Origin: an uncultured Halieaceae bacterium
GTDB lineage: Bacteria > Pseudomonadota > Gammaproteobacteria > Pseudomonadales > Halieaceae
Direction of reading: 5' to 3'
Assembly: GCA_938074045.1 (NCBI GenBank)
Contig: CALJGI010000011.1
Span: forward strand, 1-64,000
Length of the DNA: 64,000 bases
Below are positions 1 through 9,412 of this stretch, one piece after another; the stretch's first letter is position 1; each line of letters opens with the position of its first letter. The notes beneath the pieces are model-generated. The model saw nothing but the letters and a program-made list of their open reading frames with translations, was not told the origin of the DNA and did not search any database. Made by a program: the position numbers and the translations under genes.

Positions 1-235
1 TGGCAGCGACCGGCCCGCTCACCTCGGCAGAAAGCATGACCTCATCCACGGCACGTACTGATCCAGTTGTAACAATTTCCGGAACAACCGTTTGCAGCGC
101 CAATTCGGTAATCTCAACGGCAAGAATAGCGTTCTCACTCAATTCCACGCCTGGGGATTCGGAGCTATCTTCCCCGGCACATCCTATCAGGCATGTAAGA
201 AGGCATATCACTGGCAGCTGAATCCTGATCTTCAC
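1..235 (-). CDS. RND efflux periplasmic adaptor lipoprotein, N-terminal part (runs off left edge)
   Basis: The reverse strand encodes a GTG-started protein with an AGAGG ribosome site nine bases upstream. A hydrophobic signal ends in the lipobox LIGC (Cys about residue 16). The following sequence has the hallmark opening of RND membrane-fusion proteins: VVPEIVTTGSVRAVDEV, then LSAEVSGPV, the first strand of the barrel-sandwich/lipoyl domain. Adaptors of this kind bridge an inner-membrane RND pump and an outer-membrane channel. Only about 78 residues lie in the window; the pump gene presumably follows outside it. The family call is firm from the N-terminal pattern; the substrate is unknown. 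Confidence 0.75.
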   Translation of the reverse strand, partial: MKIRIQLPVICLLTCLIGCAGEDSSESPGVELSENAILAVEITELALQTVVPEIVTTGSVRAVDEVMLSAEVSGPVAA

Positions 236-496
236 AATGGTAAACCTCTGGCCGAAGTAGCGGTAAACACGAATTACACCAGTGTACCGCTGCCAGCCAT
301 TATCACAATTCATGTGTAATCCCGCGCGCTGGCTGGATAGGCAAGTGCATTATCTTGAACCAATCTCTCTGTGCTGTGCCAGCACTCTCGGGGCCTGAAC
401 ATGTAGATTAGCTCCCAGCCAGGTTACACATTTGTAATTACGTCAGCTCAACCGTGACGCTACAATTGTGGCACCGCAATTCTCGAGGCCCTGACT

Positions 497-2122
497 TTGA
501 ATTACTCCATCGCCTTGGCAGCGATCCTGGTCGGCGTGCTGAGTTCAAGCACACTGGCCGCGCAAAATGTCGCTACGGAAAATCCCTGGGTGAGCAAGAG
601 TTCCTATGCCATCTCGCACCACAATTCAGGGCAAACGGATACCACCCCGGTTGATGGTCCCAGGCTCAGCAAGGATCTTACTCCGGACGACGTCAAACAC
701 CTGCCGGTGCTGTGGTGTTCTGCTCCTACCTACAAACATATCGGAGACGATACTGTAGTCATCGCATCAACGCCTCTGGGTATCCTGAAAGTCCGCGCCA
801 GCGGAGAAGATTTCGAGCTAATTTCCAATATACCCTATCCAAACCGTGAAGACGTACACCGCGAAGGTAACGATGAAAAGATTCGCGAGGTCATGGAAGA
901 CATAGACCACCATCGTCGAAACAAAAACGACACTCGGCTATTGCTGAACTCATGGCTGATGTACTGGAAACTGAACGTCAACATGCGGACGATGCCGTCT
1001 GGTGCATACGCCGTCATAGACCAGGAAGGTTACCACTACACCAATTTCGACAAACATAACCTGGTTAAGTCCTACGATCAAAATGAGATCAACACCCCTC
1101 TTCTACCCGTTAAGTACGCTAATATCGTTTCCCAGTTGCCTGCTGAAGACGCCGAGGGGATAGACACGATTCTAGGCATGACCATGACCTATGATGGTCA
1201 TCTGGTGGCTGCTGCCACCGGGGCAGTGATACTGGTAGATCGCGAACTTCAGGTAAAAGACTACGTTTTGTTTCCCGGTGAATGGGTGGAAAACTCCATC
1301 GCTGTAGATGCTGATAATGGAATCTATGTGGTGACTTCAACCACGATGCACAAACTGGTATGGACCGGAGAAAAATTATCCCAGGCGGCCAGTGATGGAG
1401 CCTGGAGTTCACTATATGACACGATGCCGGAGGGTGAAGCAAAAAGCCTGGGTGCAGCGTCACACGGCTCTGGTACAACCCCATCACTAATGGGCTTTGG
1501 AGACGACGAAGACAGACTAGTCGTTATCTCAGACGGCAGCCCAGATGGAGCCAACGTGGTCGCTTTCTGGCGTGATGATATTCCCACGGACTTCAAGCAG
1601 AAACCCGGCACCAAGTCGCGTCGCATCGCCGATCAAATCCCAGTTAATTTCGACAGCAGCACCACCATAGAAGCCTCACCAACAGTGTTTGGCACAGGCG
1701 TATTGGTGGTCAACAGCACCTATCCGGAACCTGGTCCCATCTCCGGCGATCTTATTTCAAGCGCTTTTCTGGCGGGAACCACCAGGGCGGCACCACGGGG
1801 CGCACAAAAATTCGAATGGCTGCCTGCGGACGACAGATTTGTCGAATCCTGGTCCATCCCCGACGTCGACAACACAGACTGGATGCCCCCCGCGGTATCA
1901 TCCAGCAACGGCCTGGTTTACTTTGCCAACAAACGCGAGGATCGCTATGAGTATTTCGCCGCTGATTGGAAAACGGGAGAGCACGTTGCCACCTGGCGTT
2001 TCCCTGATGACAGCGTGCTCTGGAACACTTGGGGTGGAATCACCGTTTTTCTGGAAGACGGTGACTTGCTGCTGGGTGGTTTTTTCTCGATAAAACGCTT
2101 TAACACGGGTGGCCTGCGCTAG
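497..2122 (+). CDS. Secreted protein of unknown function, possible beta-propeller
   Basis: A 541-residue protein with a TTG start and a GAGG site eight bases upstream. Residues 1 to about 22 form a Sec signal peptide ending in LAAQ, so the product is probably periplasmic. The body has repeated short strand-rich units such as GHLVAAATGAVILVDREL, GIYVVTSTTMHKL and GLVYFANKRE, which resemble the blades of PQQ-like or SMP-30-like propellers, but I see no catalytic signature. It stands alone between the divergent adaptor gene on its left and the convergent Nudix gene on its right. I do not recognise the family and assign no function. Confidence 0.6.
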   Translation: MNYSIALAAILVGVLSSSTLAAQNVATENPWVSKSSYAISHHNSGQTDTTPVDGPRLSKDLTPDDVKHLPVLWCSAPTYKHIGDDTVVIASTPLGILKVRASGEDFELISNIPYPNREDVHREGNDEKIREVMEDIDHHRRNKNDTRLLLNSWLMYWKLNVNMRTMPSGAYAVIDQEGYHYTNFDKHNLVKSYDQNEINTPLLPVKYANIVSQLPAEDAEGIDTILGMTMTYDGHLVAAATGAVILVDRELQVKDYVLFPGEWVENSIAVDADNGIYVVTSTTMHKLVWTGEKLSQAASDGAWSSLYDTMPEGEAKSLGAASHGSGTTPSLMGFGDDEDRLVVISDGSPDGANVVAFWRDDIPTDFKQKPGTKSRRIADQIPVNFDSSTTIEASPTVFGTGVLVVNSTYPEPGPISGDLISSAFLAGTTRAAPRGAQKFEWLPADDRFVESWSIPDVDNTDWMPPAVSSSNGLVYFANKREDRYEYFAADWKTGEHVATWRFPDDSVLWNTWGGITVFLEDGDLLLGGFFSIKRFNTGGLR

Positions 2123-2132
2123 CCGTTCGAGC

Positions 2133-2792
2133 CTACTCGAAATCGACTACCTCTCTACCTCCTACCTCCCGGTAGAAGGGTATTTTGTCGGGATGTGTTT
2201 CCGGGCGGGTCAACTGCGACCCCAATTGTTCCAGCATCAACTCGGTAATTTCTGACAGCGGCAAACGGCGGGCCTGCTCAAGCGGCACCCAGTGCAAATC
2301 TTCCAGCTCACCGTTGCTCCGCAAGTCTCCCGCAGCGTGACTAGCATCTACGAGAAAAAAACGGGCATCAAAACGTCTTGGACTACCCGGTGGAGTGATT
2401 GCTCTGGCCACGTACTGCAGACGGTCGAGGGCCGGCACATAGCCAAGGTCAAAAAAAGGCTGCCAGTGTCGCGAGCGTGATCGCGCAGGTCGCTCAACTG
2501 GATACCCGATAACCAGACCGGTCTCCTCCCAGGTTTCCCTGACCGCTGTCATGGCCAGTGCTCGAGCCCGGGCTGCGGTAGTAGATCGCAGCAAACGCGC
2601 TTCCACGGCAGGCTGCAAATTGACCGGTGCGGGCACCCGGGCATCGCCGGCATCGACACGCCCACCCGGAAAAACGTACACCTCCGGCATAAAAACGTGC
2701 TGCGAGCTGCGTGAACCCAGCAGCACTTCCCGCCCATCCCGAACAATGATCAACGTAGCAGCGTCCCGGGGTCGAATATGGGGTTCAGCCAT
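2133..2792 (-). CDS. Nudix hydrolase (NUDT8/NUDT19-like layout)
   Basis: A 219-residue protein. The Nudix box is split by an insertion: PGGRVDAGD at residues 42-50, then REtWEETG at 85-92, carrying the metal-binding glutamates of the REUXEEXGU core. This split box with a long insertion is typical of the coenzyme A / NUDT19-like branch rather than MutT. Nudix enzymes hydrolyse a nucleoside diphosphate linked to another moiety; a CoA ester or similar is the likeliest substrate class here, but that is inference. It starts at ATG with a GGGAG site upstream. It is convergent with the secreted protein (10-base gap) and divergent from the helicase gene. Confidence 0.8.
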   Translation of the reverse strand: MAEPHIRPRDAATLIIVRDGREVLLGSRSSQHVFMPEVYVFPGGRVDAGDARVPAPVNLQPAVEARLLRSTTAARARALAMTAVRETWEETGLVIGYPVERPARSRSRHWQPFFDLGYVPALDRLQYVARAITPPGSPRRFDARFFLVDASHAAGDLRSNGELEDLHWVPLEQARRLPLSEITELMLEQLGSQLTRPETHPDKIPFYREVGGREVVDFE

Positions 2793-2879
2793 TCAAAGGC
2801 TCCCTGTCTGAATATGGATCAATAGCCTGGCTGAGCGCGTTAAAATTCACACTCTGCCTGAAATAAACCTTGCAAACCA

Positions 2880-2907
2880 TTGTAAATTAATCTTTTTTCT
2901 GTATCAT
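2880..2907 (+). promoter_or_regulatory. Candidate sigma70 promoter of the RhlE-like helicase
   Basis: TTGTAA (2880-2885) and TATCAT (2902-2907) are separated by 16 bases. Transcription would begin near 2914 and leave a leader of about 85 bases before the helicase ATG at 2999. Long leaders are common on cold-inducible DEAD-box helicase genes. Prediction by eye only. Confidence 0.35.
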
Positions 2908-2998
2908 CCGCGCCGTGCACAGGCTGACGGTGCCCGGATGTAGTCAGCAACGCTAACACAGCGATCCGTATTTTTCCGGTATATAAAGAGACTAGCTG

Positions 2999-4273
2999 AT
3001 GAAATCCTTTTCCGACCTCGGTCTGCCCGAGCCATTGCTGCGTGCGATCAAAGACCAGCAATATACTACCCCTACGCCGATTCAGGCAGAATCCATCCCA
3101 CTGGTGCAGGAAGGTCGCGACATCATGGCCGCCGCTCAAACCGGCACGGGTAAGACGGCGGGCTTCACATTGCCCATTCTGCAACGACTGAGCAGCGGCA
3201 ACAAACCCAAGCCACGCAAGGCCCGCACCCTGATACTGACTCCCACGCGCGAACTCGCCGCCCAGGTGGAACAAAGCGTGATGACCTACGGCAAGTACAT
3301 GAACATGCGCTCCGCCGTTGTGTTCGGTGGCGTAAATATTCGTCCACAAATATCCCGGCTGGCCAAGGGTGTCGATGTTCTGGTTGCCACACCTGGTCGA
3401 CTGTTGGATCTGTACCAACAAAAGGCCGTGGAATTCGACCAGTTGGAAATTCTTGTGCTGGACGAAGCTGACCGCATGCTGGACATGGGTTTTATTCATG
3501 ACATCAAGCGCATCGTCGGCCTGTTGCCCAAGCAGCGACAAACACTAATGTTCTCCGCTACGTTCTCTTCAGCCATCACCTCTCTGGCATCGGGTTTTCT
3601 ACAGAATCCAGCTCAAGTCTCTGTCGCACCCCCAAACGCCACGGCAGATACTGTGGAACAACAGATATTTCCAGTCGACAAAAAGCGCAAGGCCGCTCTG
3701 CTGTCTCATCTTATCAAGGATCGCAGCTGGAGCCAGGTGCTCGTTTTTACCCGCACCAAGCACGGTGCTAACAAGCTCAGCCAACAGCTTGAAAAAAACG
3801 GTATTCGCGCGACGGCGATCCACGGTAACAAAAGCCAGAACGCCCGCACACAGGCGCTGGCCGGTTTCAAGCGCGGTCGGGTTCAGGTGTTGGTCGCCAC
3901 GGATATCGCGGCGAGAGGATTGGATATCGATCATTTGCCACAGGTGGTCAATTTTGACCTGCCCAATGTGTCAGAAGACTATGTGCACAGGATTGGTCGA
4001 ACCGGCCGTGCTGGACTTGAGGGATTTGCATGTTCGCTGGTATCCGCGGATGAAGCAGAACATCTCGCGGGTATAGAAAAGTTGATTCGCCGGAAATTGC
4101 CTAGAGAAGAAGTCGAGGGTTTTGAGCCGGAACACGCCATTCCGGAAAAACTGCGCCCTGGGAAATCTGGCCGCAGCAACCCAGGACAGCGTACGAGGAA
4201 CCAAAAGCCCGGAGGCAATTCGGCGGACGGCCATCCGCGTAAAAGACGCCGTCGGGCACAGCGCGCCGCTTAA
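2999..4273 (+). CDS. rhlE: ATP-dependent DEAD-box RNA helicase, RhlE type
   Basis: A 424-residue helicase that unwinds RNA duplexes during ribosome assembly, RNA decay or cold adaptation. All family motifs are present: the Q motif (TPTPIQ), Walker A AQTGTGKT (about residues 46-53), DEAD in [17 protein letters not shown] in MFSATFS, and motif [12 protein letters not shown]. The second RecA-like domain is followed by a short tail rich in Arg, Lys, Gly and Asn, ending in [10 protein letters not shown], typical of RhlE and probably used for RNA or ribosome contact. The start ATG has an AAGAGA site. Its own promoter with a long leader is likely. SrmB or another paralogue is less likely given the length and opening sequence. 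Confidence 0.9.
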   Translation: MKSFSDLGLPEPLLRAIKDQQYTTPTPIQAESIPLVQEGRDIMAAAQTGTGKTAGFTLPILQRLSSGNKPKPRKARTLILTPTRELAAQVEQSVMTYGKYMNMRSAVVFGGVNIRPQISRLAKGVDVLVATPGRLLDLYQQKAVEFDQLEILVLDEADRMLDMGFIHDIKRIVGLLPKQRQTLMFSATFSSAITSLASGFLQNPAQVSVAPPNATADTVEQQIFPVDKKRKAALLSHLIKDRSWSQVLVFTRTKHGANKLSQQLEKNGIRATAIHGNKSQNARTQALAGFKRGRVQVLVATDIAARGLDIDHLPQVVNFDLPNVSEDYVHRIGRTGRAGLEGFACSLVSADEAEHLAGIEKLIRRKLPREEVEGFEPEHAIPEKLRPGKSGRSNPGQRTRNQKPGGNSADGHPRKRRRRAQRAA

Positions 4274-4413
4274 TTTGATGCCGGTATCGAACTCGTCCTA
4301 GCGACAGTTAGGATACTGGCTGATCTACACCTCAGTACCGTAGTCGCCGTAATCACCCAATGCTTGATGTGCTCGAAATTTCCCCCAGTTAATACTGCGC
4401 TGGAGCGCAGGCG

Positions 4414-4833
4414 TTAACTCACTGACAAAGACTGAACAATATCGCCGATATTGACCAGCAGCGCCCCCTCTTTGGCGGCTACTGTATACCATTGATCGTC
4501 TTTCAAAATCTGTAACCCGGCCACTTCATCGCGCAGTGACAAGGTCACCGCTCCTGCATCGGTCTGCGAATGGATCGCCAGGTGCGGTGCAACCGAAGCC
4601 AGTTCCTCACGCTGGTTCGCTGCGCTCACTGGATAATAATTTAGTGGCACAAAGGAAGTGTGTGCCGGCTGGAAACCCGCTGCCAGAATCGCTTCTACCT
4701 CACCTAGATTGGCGGCCAGCGCTGCTAGTACCAGCTGAAAAACACCCCACTCACGGCACGCCTGATCCAACCGCAGCAGCATGTCAGGTGTGCAAAGTGT
4801 AGCGACATCTATTGTCGGTGGAGCATTGTCCAC
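4414..4833 (-). pseudogene. Decayed isopenicillin-N-synthase-like 2-oxoglutarate/Fe(II) oxygenase
   Basis: A 139-residue remnant of a family normally about 310-330 residues long. The N-terminal segment (TIDVATL, then ACREWGVFQLV) and the later core (SFVPLNYYP, then QTDAGAVTLSLRD, GLQI, LLVNIGD) are recognisable. Roughly 100 residues between them appear deleted, and the protein stops just after the NIGD strand, so the distal iron-binding His and the Arg that binds 2-oxoglutarate are absent. The usual HTD iron motif reads QTD, which also costs the first His ligand. I conclude it is inactive. It lies between the helicase and the Lrp-type regulator, with no ribosome site that I trust. Confidence 0.7.
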
Positions 4834-4927
4834 ACTCTTTCCTGCAGCCTGCCTATGTCCGGGAAGATGATGCTGAGAGAAAGTGTGAAGTGCAAGTCAG
4901 TTTTGTCCTGATCATCGCGGTCCTTGA

Positions 4928-5404
4928 TCAACTATAGCGAGCCCGGTCGAGTGGCAGCTCGGTGTTGTAGACAACCTGTTTCAGGGCAAAAGATGACTGA
5001 ATATTCGCAACGCCGGGTATGCGGGTCAGCTTATCTGCAAGAAAACGCTCGTAGCTCTGCAGATCAGGTACCACGATTCGCACCAGATAATCGTAGCTGC
5101 CCGTCATCAAGTAGCACTCCATAACTTCGGCGTAGGATTGGATGAGCGATTCAAATTCTTCCAACCCATGCCGCTCCTGCCGATCGAGGGAGACACTCAC
5201 AAAAATAGAAATAGGAAGCCCGACAGCGCCGGCATCAATCAAACCCACATAGCGTTTGATCACACCGGATTCTTCCAATGATTTCACCCGGCGCAAACAG
5301 GGGGATGGCGAGAGACCAACGGTCTCCGCCAACTCGACGTTACTAATACGGGCGTTGTCCTGAAGACAGCGCAAAATCTTGTAATCTGTTCTATCGAGAT
5401 TCAT
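4928..5404 (-). CDS. Lrp/AsnC family transcriptional regulator
   Basis: A 158-residue regulator. An N-terminal winged helix-turn-helix covers about residues 4-60 (DYKILRCLQDNARISNVELAE, then SPSPCLRRVKSLEESGVI). A C-terminal RAM ligand-binding domain follows, with the family pattern ECYLMTGSYDYLVRIVVPD. It is divergently transcribed from the AceE-like gene across an AT-rich 139-base gap, so it most likely controls that gene and itself in response to an amino or keto acid. The arrangement recalls mdeR next to mdeA-mdeB in Pseudomonas putida, although no methionine lyase gene is present here. Confidence 0.9.
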   Translation of the reverse strand: MNLDRTDYKILRCLQDNARISNVELAETVGLSPSPCLRRVKSLEESGVIKRYVGLIDAGAVGLPISIFVSVSLDRQERHGLEEFESLIQSYAEVMECYLMTGSYDYLVRIVVPDLQSYERFLADKLTRIPGVANIQSSFALKQVVYNTELPLDRARYS

Positions 5405-5437
5405 ATTGGCATATTCACTACTTTTTATACTTATTTA

Positions 5438-5453
5438 TAGCATTATATGCCTA
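5438..5453. promoter_or_regulatory. Imperfect palindrome, candidate Lrp-family operator
   Basis: The sequence TAGCATTATATGCCTA has opposing arms TAGCAT and ATGCcTA in the AT-rich region between the divergent Lrp-type regulator and the AceE-like gene. Lrp/AsnC proteins bind degenerate AT-rich palindromes of about this size. Low certainty. Confidence 0.3.
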
Positions 5454-5490
5454 CCTTTTTTTATATTTAAGCAATATAAGCAATTATTTT

Positions 5491-5519
5491 TTGCCTGCCA
5501 CGCACTATACTGATATATC
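5491..5519 (+). promoter_or_regulatory. Candidate extended -10 promoter of the AceE-like gene
   Basis: TTGCCT (5491-5496) is followed 17 bases later by TATATC (5514-5519), preceded by TG at 5511-5512 as in extended -10 promoters. The start site would be near 5526, about 18 bases before the ATG at 5544. No clear Shine-Dalgarno sequence lies in this short leader. Confidence 0.4.
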
Positions 5520-5543
5520 CAGAAACCATCTCTTCTTTTTGTT

Positions 5544-8222
5544 ATGACTATGACAACCCTGCCCAGCCAGATGGATGAGCTTGCTCTGGATCGTCAGGAA
5601 TGGATTGAATCCCTGGACAGTATTTACCGAGAATACGGCGAAGCCGGCGTCCGCGATGTACTGCGTGCTTTGCAGAATCATGTACTCACCCGGGGCATTG
5701 CCCTGAGTGAGGCGACATTGAACACACCCTACGTGAATACCATTGCCGTTGCTGAACAACCTCCCTACCCCGGGGACATAGAACTTGAAAATCGAATCGA
5801 GAATATCATTCGCTGGAATGCCATGGCGATGGTGCTTCAGGCCGCTGATCAGGGAACCGGGGTTGGCGGCCATATCGCGACATATGCTTCGGCTGCCACC
5901 ATGCTGGAGGTGGGGTTTCACCACTTTTTCCGCAGCCGCACGCAGGATTACGGTGGCGATATCGTTATGCCGCAACCCCATTCCGCACCCGGCATCTACG
6001 CCCGGGCATTTCTTGAGGGGCGGCTTTCTGAGCAACAGGTAAACAATTTTCGGCGTGAATTACAACCTGGCGGTGGCTTGTGCTCCTACCCCCATCCTCG
6101 CTCCATGCCCGACTTCTGGCAAATGCCAAATGCATCCATGGGCCTCTCCACCCCCGCCGCCATATACCAGGCCAGGTTTGCCAAATATCTCGAGAATCGC
6201 GGCTTGAAACCCCACAACGGTGGCAAAATCTGGTGCTACATAGGAGATGGTGAATCAGACGAACCGGAGGTACTGGGCACCATAAACATCGCGGCCAGAG
6301 AGAATCTGGACAACCTAGTGCTTGTCGTCAATTGCAATTTGCAACGCCTGGATGGCCCGGTGAGGGGTAATGGCAAAATCATTCAGGAACTTGAGCGCAG
6401 TTTTCGCGGCGCCGACTGGAACGTAATCAAGGTTATCTGGGGCGGCGGCTGGGACGGTCTGCTGGCGCAGGATTCCGACGGCGCCCTTCGCCACCGTATG
6501 GAAGAATGTGTAGATGGCGACTATCAGCGCTACTCCATCATGCCGGGTGATGAACAACGCGAGCATTGGGTCCACGGCGATCCGCGGCTGGAGCAGATGA
6601 TGAACTCCCTCACCGACGAAGAAGTCAGGCAGATCAAACGTGGCGGCCAAGATCCCAAGAAAATCTTCGCTGCGTACCAAAGAGCAGCCCAAACCACCGA
6701 TAGACCCACCGTTATCCTTATCAAAACAGTTAAGGGTGACGGAATGGGCGCATCCGCCCAGGGTCGCAATACGGCGCACCAGAAAAAAAACCTATCAGAA
6801 GAGGAACGACTTAACATCGCGAGGGACTACGGTATTCCTTTAAGCGCGGATGATATTCGCAGGGCGGCATTCTACCTTCCCCCGGCAGACAGCCCTGAGA
6901 TGCAATACTTGCACTCCCACCGCAAAAAATTGGGTGGTTACCTGCCAGAGAGGAAGCTACAAGAAATAAGCTTGCCGCAGCATACCGCTGCTACCTTTGA
7001 GTCACTGAAACAGGGCTCGGGAGAGCGCGAAATATCCACCACCATGGCCACCGTGAGACTACTGGGTCAATTGATGAAGGATAGCAACATCGGTCGCTAT
7101 ATCGTGCCGATCGTCCCAGACGAGGCGCGCACCTTCGGCATGGACGGCCTATTCAAAGTAAACGGCATTTATTCTCCAGCGGGACAAAATTATACGCCGG
7201 TAGATGCTGACAGCTTGATGTCATACCGCGAGGCTACCGACGGCCAAATTCTCCAGGAAGGTATTTGTGAAACCGGCGCCATGGCTTCATTTTTGGCAGC
7301 TGGAACAGCCTACGCCGTACACGGAGTACCCACGATTCCCTTCTACATTTTTTACTCAATGTTTGGTTTCCAGCGCGTGGGCGACATGATCTGGTCATGT
7401 GCCGATATGATGTGTCGTGGATTTCTCCTTGGCGGCACGGCTGGTAGAACCACCCTGAATGGCGAAGGTCTGCAACACGAGGATGGTCATTCACAGTTGC
7501 TTGCCAGCACTATCCCAAATTTGAAGAGTTATGACCCCGCCTTCTCCTACGAACTCGCTGCTATTGTCGAAGACGGTATCCAGCGCATGTACCGTGATGG
7601 CGAAAACATCTTCTACTACCTGACTGTGTACAACGAAAATTATCGTATGCCGGCACTGGCGGAATGTAATGCTCCCCGGGAAGGCATACTCAAGGGAGCC
7701 TACTGCTACAAACGAAGCAGCAAAGCGGGTGAAAAAATTCACATACTCGCCAGTGGCTCGATTATGCAGCAGGCCATCGGCGCGGCGGAGATGCTGGAGG
7801 ACCAGGGATTCGCAACCGATTTGTGGAGTGTTACCAGTTTCACAGAACTGGCACGGGAAGCCGAAGAGTGCGAGCGTCACAATCGGCTACACCCCTTTGC
7901 AGTCCCTGAAATCCCCTACATTACACAGCTCTTCACCGCTGAATCCGGACCCGTGATCGCGGTGACTGACTATATGAAGGCACTGCCAAACAGCATCGCG
8001 CGGTGGCTGCCTAACAGCTACACAACCTTGGGCACTGACGGGTTTGGTTTGAGTGAGTCACGGCCTGATTTACGCGATCATTTCGAGATCAGTGCACGCT
8101 ATATAGCCCATAGCGCCTTGACCGCGTTGTACGGCAGCGGTGCGCTGGATGAGAAGGAACTGCGGCAGCTGCTCAGCAAGCTGGGCACTGAATCAGACAA
8201 AATCAATCCCGTCGCCAGGTAG
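5544..8222 (+). CDS. aceE: Homodimeric 2-oxoacid dehydrogenase E1 (AceE/MdeB-like), orphan copy
   Basis: An 892-residue thiamine-diphosphate enzyme of the AceE type, full length for the family (about 880-890). The ThDP/Mg motif starts with GDGE at residues 234-237 and closes with VVNCN about 26 residues later; the PHPRSMPDFW and EDGHSQL segments match AceE. It should decarboxylate a 2-oxoacid and acetylate a lipoyl E2. No aceF or lpd lies nearby, so it must borrow E2/E3 from elsewhere. With the divergent Lrp-type regulator it resembles MdeB, described as a 2-oxobutyrate dehydrogenase E1 in P. putida methionine catabolism, so pyruvate may not be the preferred substrate. Two in-frame ATGs (5544, 5550) compete; neither has a good ribosome site. 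Confidence 0.88.
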   Translation: MTMTTLPSQMDELALDRQEWIESLDSIYREYGEAGVRDVLRALQNHVLTRGIALSEATLNTPYVNTIAVAEQPPYPGDIELENRIENIIRWNAMAMVLQAADQGTGVGGHIATYASAATMLEVGFHHFFRSRTQDYGGDIVMPQPHSAPGIYARAFLEGRLSEQQVNNFRRELQPGGGLCSYPHPRSMPDFWQMPNASMGLSTPAAIYQARFAKYLENRGLKPHNGGKIWCYIGDGESDEPEVLGTINIAARENLDNLVLVVNCNLQRLDGPVRGNGKIIQELERSFRGADWNVIKVIWGGGWDGLLAQDSDGALRHRMEECVDGDYQRYSIMPGDEQREHWVHGDPRLEQMMNSLTDEEVRQIKRGGQDPKKIFAAYQRAAQTTDRPTVILIKTVKGDGMGASAQGRNTAHQKKNLSEEERLNIARDYGIPLSADDIRRAAFYLPPADSPEMQYLHSHRKKLGGYLPERKLQEISLPQHTAATFESLKQGSGEREISTTMATVRLLGQLMKDSNIGRYIVPIVPDEARTFGMDGLFKVNGIYSPAGQNYTPVDADSLMSYREATDGQILQEGICETGAMASFLAAGTAYAVHGVPTIPFYIFYSMFGFQRVGDMIWSCADMMCRGFLLGGTAGRTTLNGEGLQHEDGHSQLLASTIPNLKSYDPAFSYELAAIVEDGIQRMYRDGENIFYYLTVYNENYRMPALAECNAPREGILKGAYCYKRSSKAGEKIHILASGSIMQQAIGAAEMLEDQGFATDLWSVTSFTELAREAEECERHNRLHPFAVPEIPYITQLFTAESGPVIAVTDYMKALPNSIARWLPNSYTTLGTDGFGLSESRPDLRDHFEISARYIAHSALTALYGSGALDEKELRQLLSKLGTESDKINPVAR

Positions 8223-8336
8223 AAAAGCCCAGTTTCTCAAAAAGGGGTGAAAAAAGCTGCCAGATTGCGATACAAAGCTGCGTTTGCTGCGTAACAACAA
8301 TACACTCACAGGCTATAAAAATAACCGGTACCCACT

Positions 8337-9407
8337 GTGCGCGCCTATATTTACGTAACGATACTGCTGATTGTAATTTTTGGCGCAATTGCCGGCTATC
8401 TGTACCAGCGATTCAGCGCCTTTGCCGCCATGGATTTCAGCCCCCCTCCGGTAACCATCGCCGCGGCTGAGGCCACAGTGTCTGACTGGACCAAACACCT
8501 TGACGCCGTTGGTACGTTAAAAGCTGTGCGCGGCGTTGAGTTAACGTCAGAAACCAGTGGCGAAGTAACATCAATCCATTTTGATTCCGGCGACAAGGTC
8601 AAGGCGGGACAATTGCTGGTGGTCCTCAACGATCATGTCGAGCAGGCCAGCCGCCAGAACCAGATCGCAGCGCTTGAACTGGCGGAAGTTTTATTCAGCC
8701 GCGACAGTACGCTGATCGCGCAAAAGTCCATTCCGCAATCACAATATGATCGTTCGAAAGCGGATCTGGCACGAGCCAGAGCACAGCTGGATGAAACCGA
8801 GGCCCGCCTGGAAAACAAAAGAATCACCGCGCCCTTTGGAGGAAACATAGGTATCAGGCATGTTGATGTCGGCGACTATCTCTCCACCGGCACAATTATT
8901 GCCTCGCTGCAGGACACCAGTGAACTGGAGATCGACTTAACAGTTCCGGCCCGATATGCCTCTGAACTTAAAGAAGGTTTAACGGCTTCGCTCACGGTAG
9001 ACGCCTACCCCGCCCGGTTGTTCACAGCCAACATCGCCGCCATCGACACCCGGGTCGATTCTAATACCCGCACTATACTGTTGCGGGCCAGATTGAATGA
9101 AATAGACGGTTTGTATCCCGGGATGTTTGCCAGCATCCGCATTGACCTCGGCGTGAGCCAAACCATTATCACCGTACCGGAGACTGCGCTGACCTATTCT
9201 TTGCAAGGAGACAGGGTATACATTGTGCAGCCCCTGGACGAAGGCGGACTCACCGCTGTGACCCGGATCGTCGAGTCTGGCGAAGTGCGCGACGGTCGAG
9301 TATCCATATTGTCAGGCCTCGAAGCCGGCGAACAAGTAGCCACCGCAGGACAAAATAAGCTCTATCGCGGAGTAAAAATACTTGTTGCCGACGACAGAGG
9401 TTTGTAA
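8337..9407 (+). CDS. RND efflux periplasmic adaptor (HlyD/AcrA family)
   Basis: A 356-residue membrane-fusion protein with a GTG start. An N-terminal membrane anchor (about residues 5-22) is followed by the first half of the lipoyl-like domain (GVELTSETSGEVTSIHFDSGDKVKAG read in parts), a short coiled-coil hairpin (about 100-150), the second lipoyl half (RITAPFGGNIG) and the beta-barrel (YPGMFASIRIDLG). There is no lipobox Cys, so it is anchored by its helix rather than by lipid. It precedes the RND pump gene by 5 bases and must form one complex with it. No outer-membrane factor gene is adjacent, so a shared TolC-like channel is likely. Confidence 0.9.
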   Translation: MRAYIYVTILLIVIFGAIAGYLYQRFSAFAAMDFSPPPVTIAAAEATVSDWTKHLDAVGTLKAVRGVELTSETSGEVTSIHFDSGDKVKAGQLLVVLNDHVEQASRQNQIAALELAEVLFSRDSTLIAQKSIPQSQYDRSKADLARARAQLDETEARLENKRITAPFGGNIGIRHVDVGDYLSTGTIIASLQDTSELEIDLTVPARYASELKEGLTASLTVDAYPARLFTANIAAIDTRVDSNTRTILLRARLNEIDGLYPGMFASIRIDLGVSQTIITVPETALTYSLQGDRVYIVQPLDEGGLTAVTRIVESGEVRDGRVSILSGLEAGEQVATAGQNKLYRGVKILVADDRGL

Positions 9408-9412
9408 CAGAC

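Noticed and set aside
4298-4320. TCCTA/TAGGA hairpin after the rhlE gene as a terminator
   Set aside because: Five-pair stem with no T run; too weak to list.
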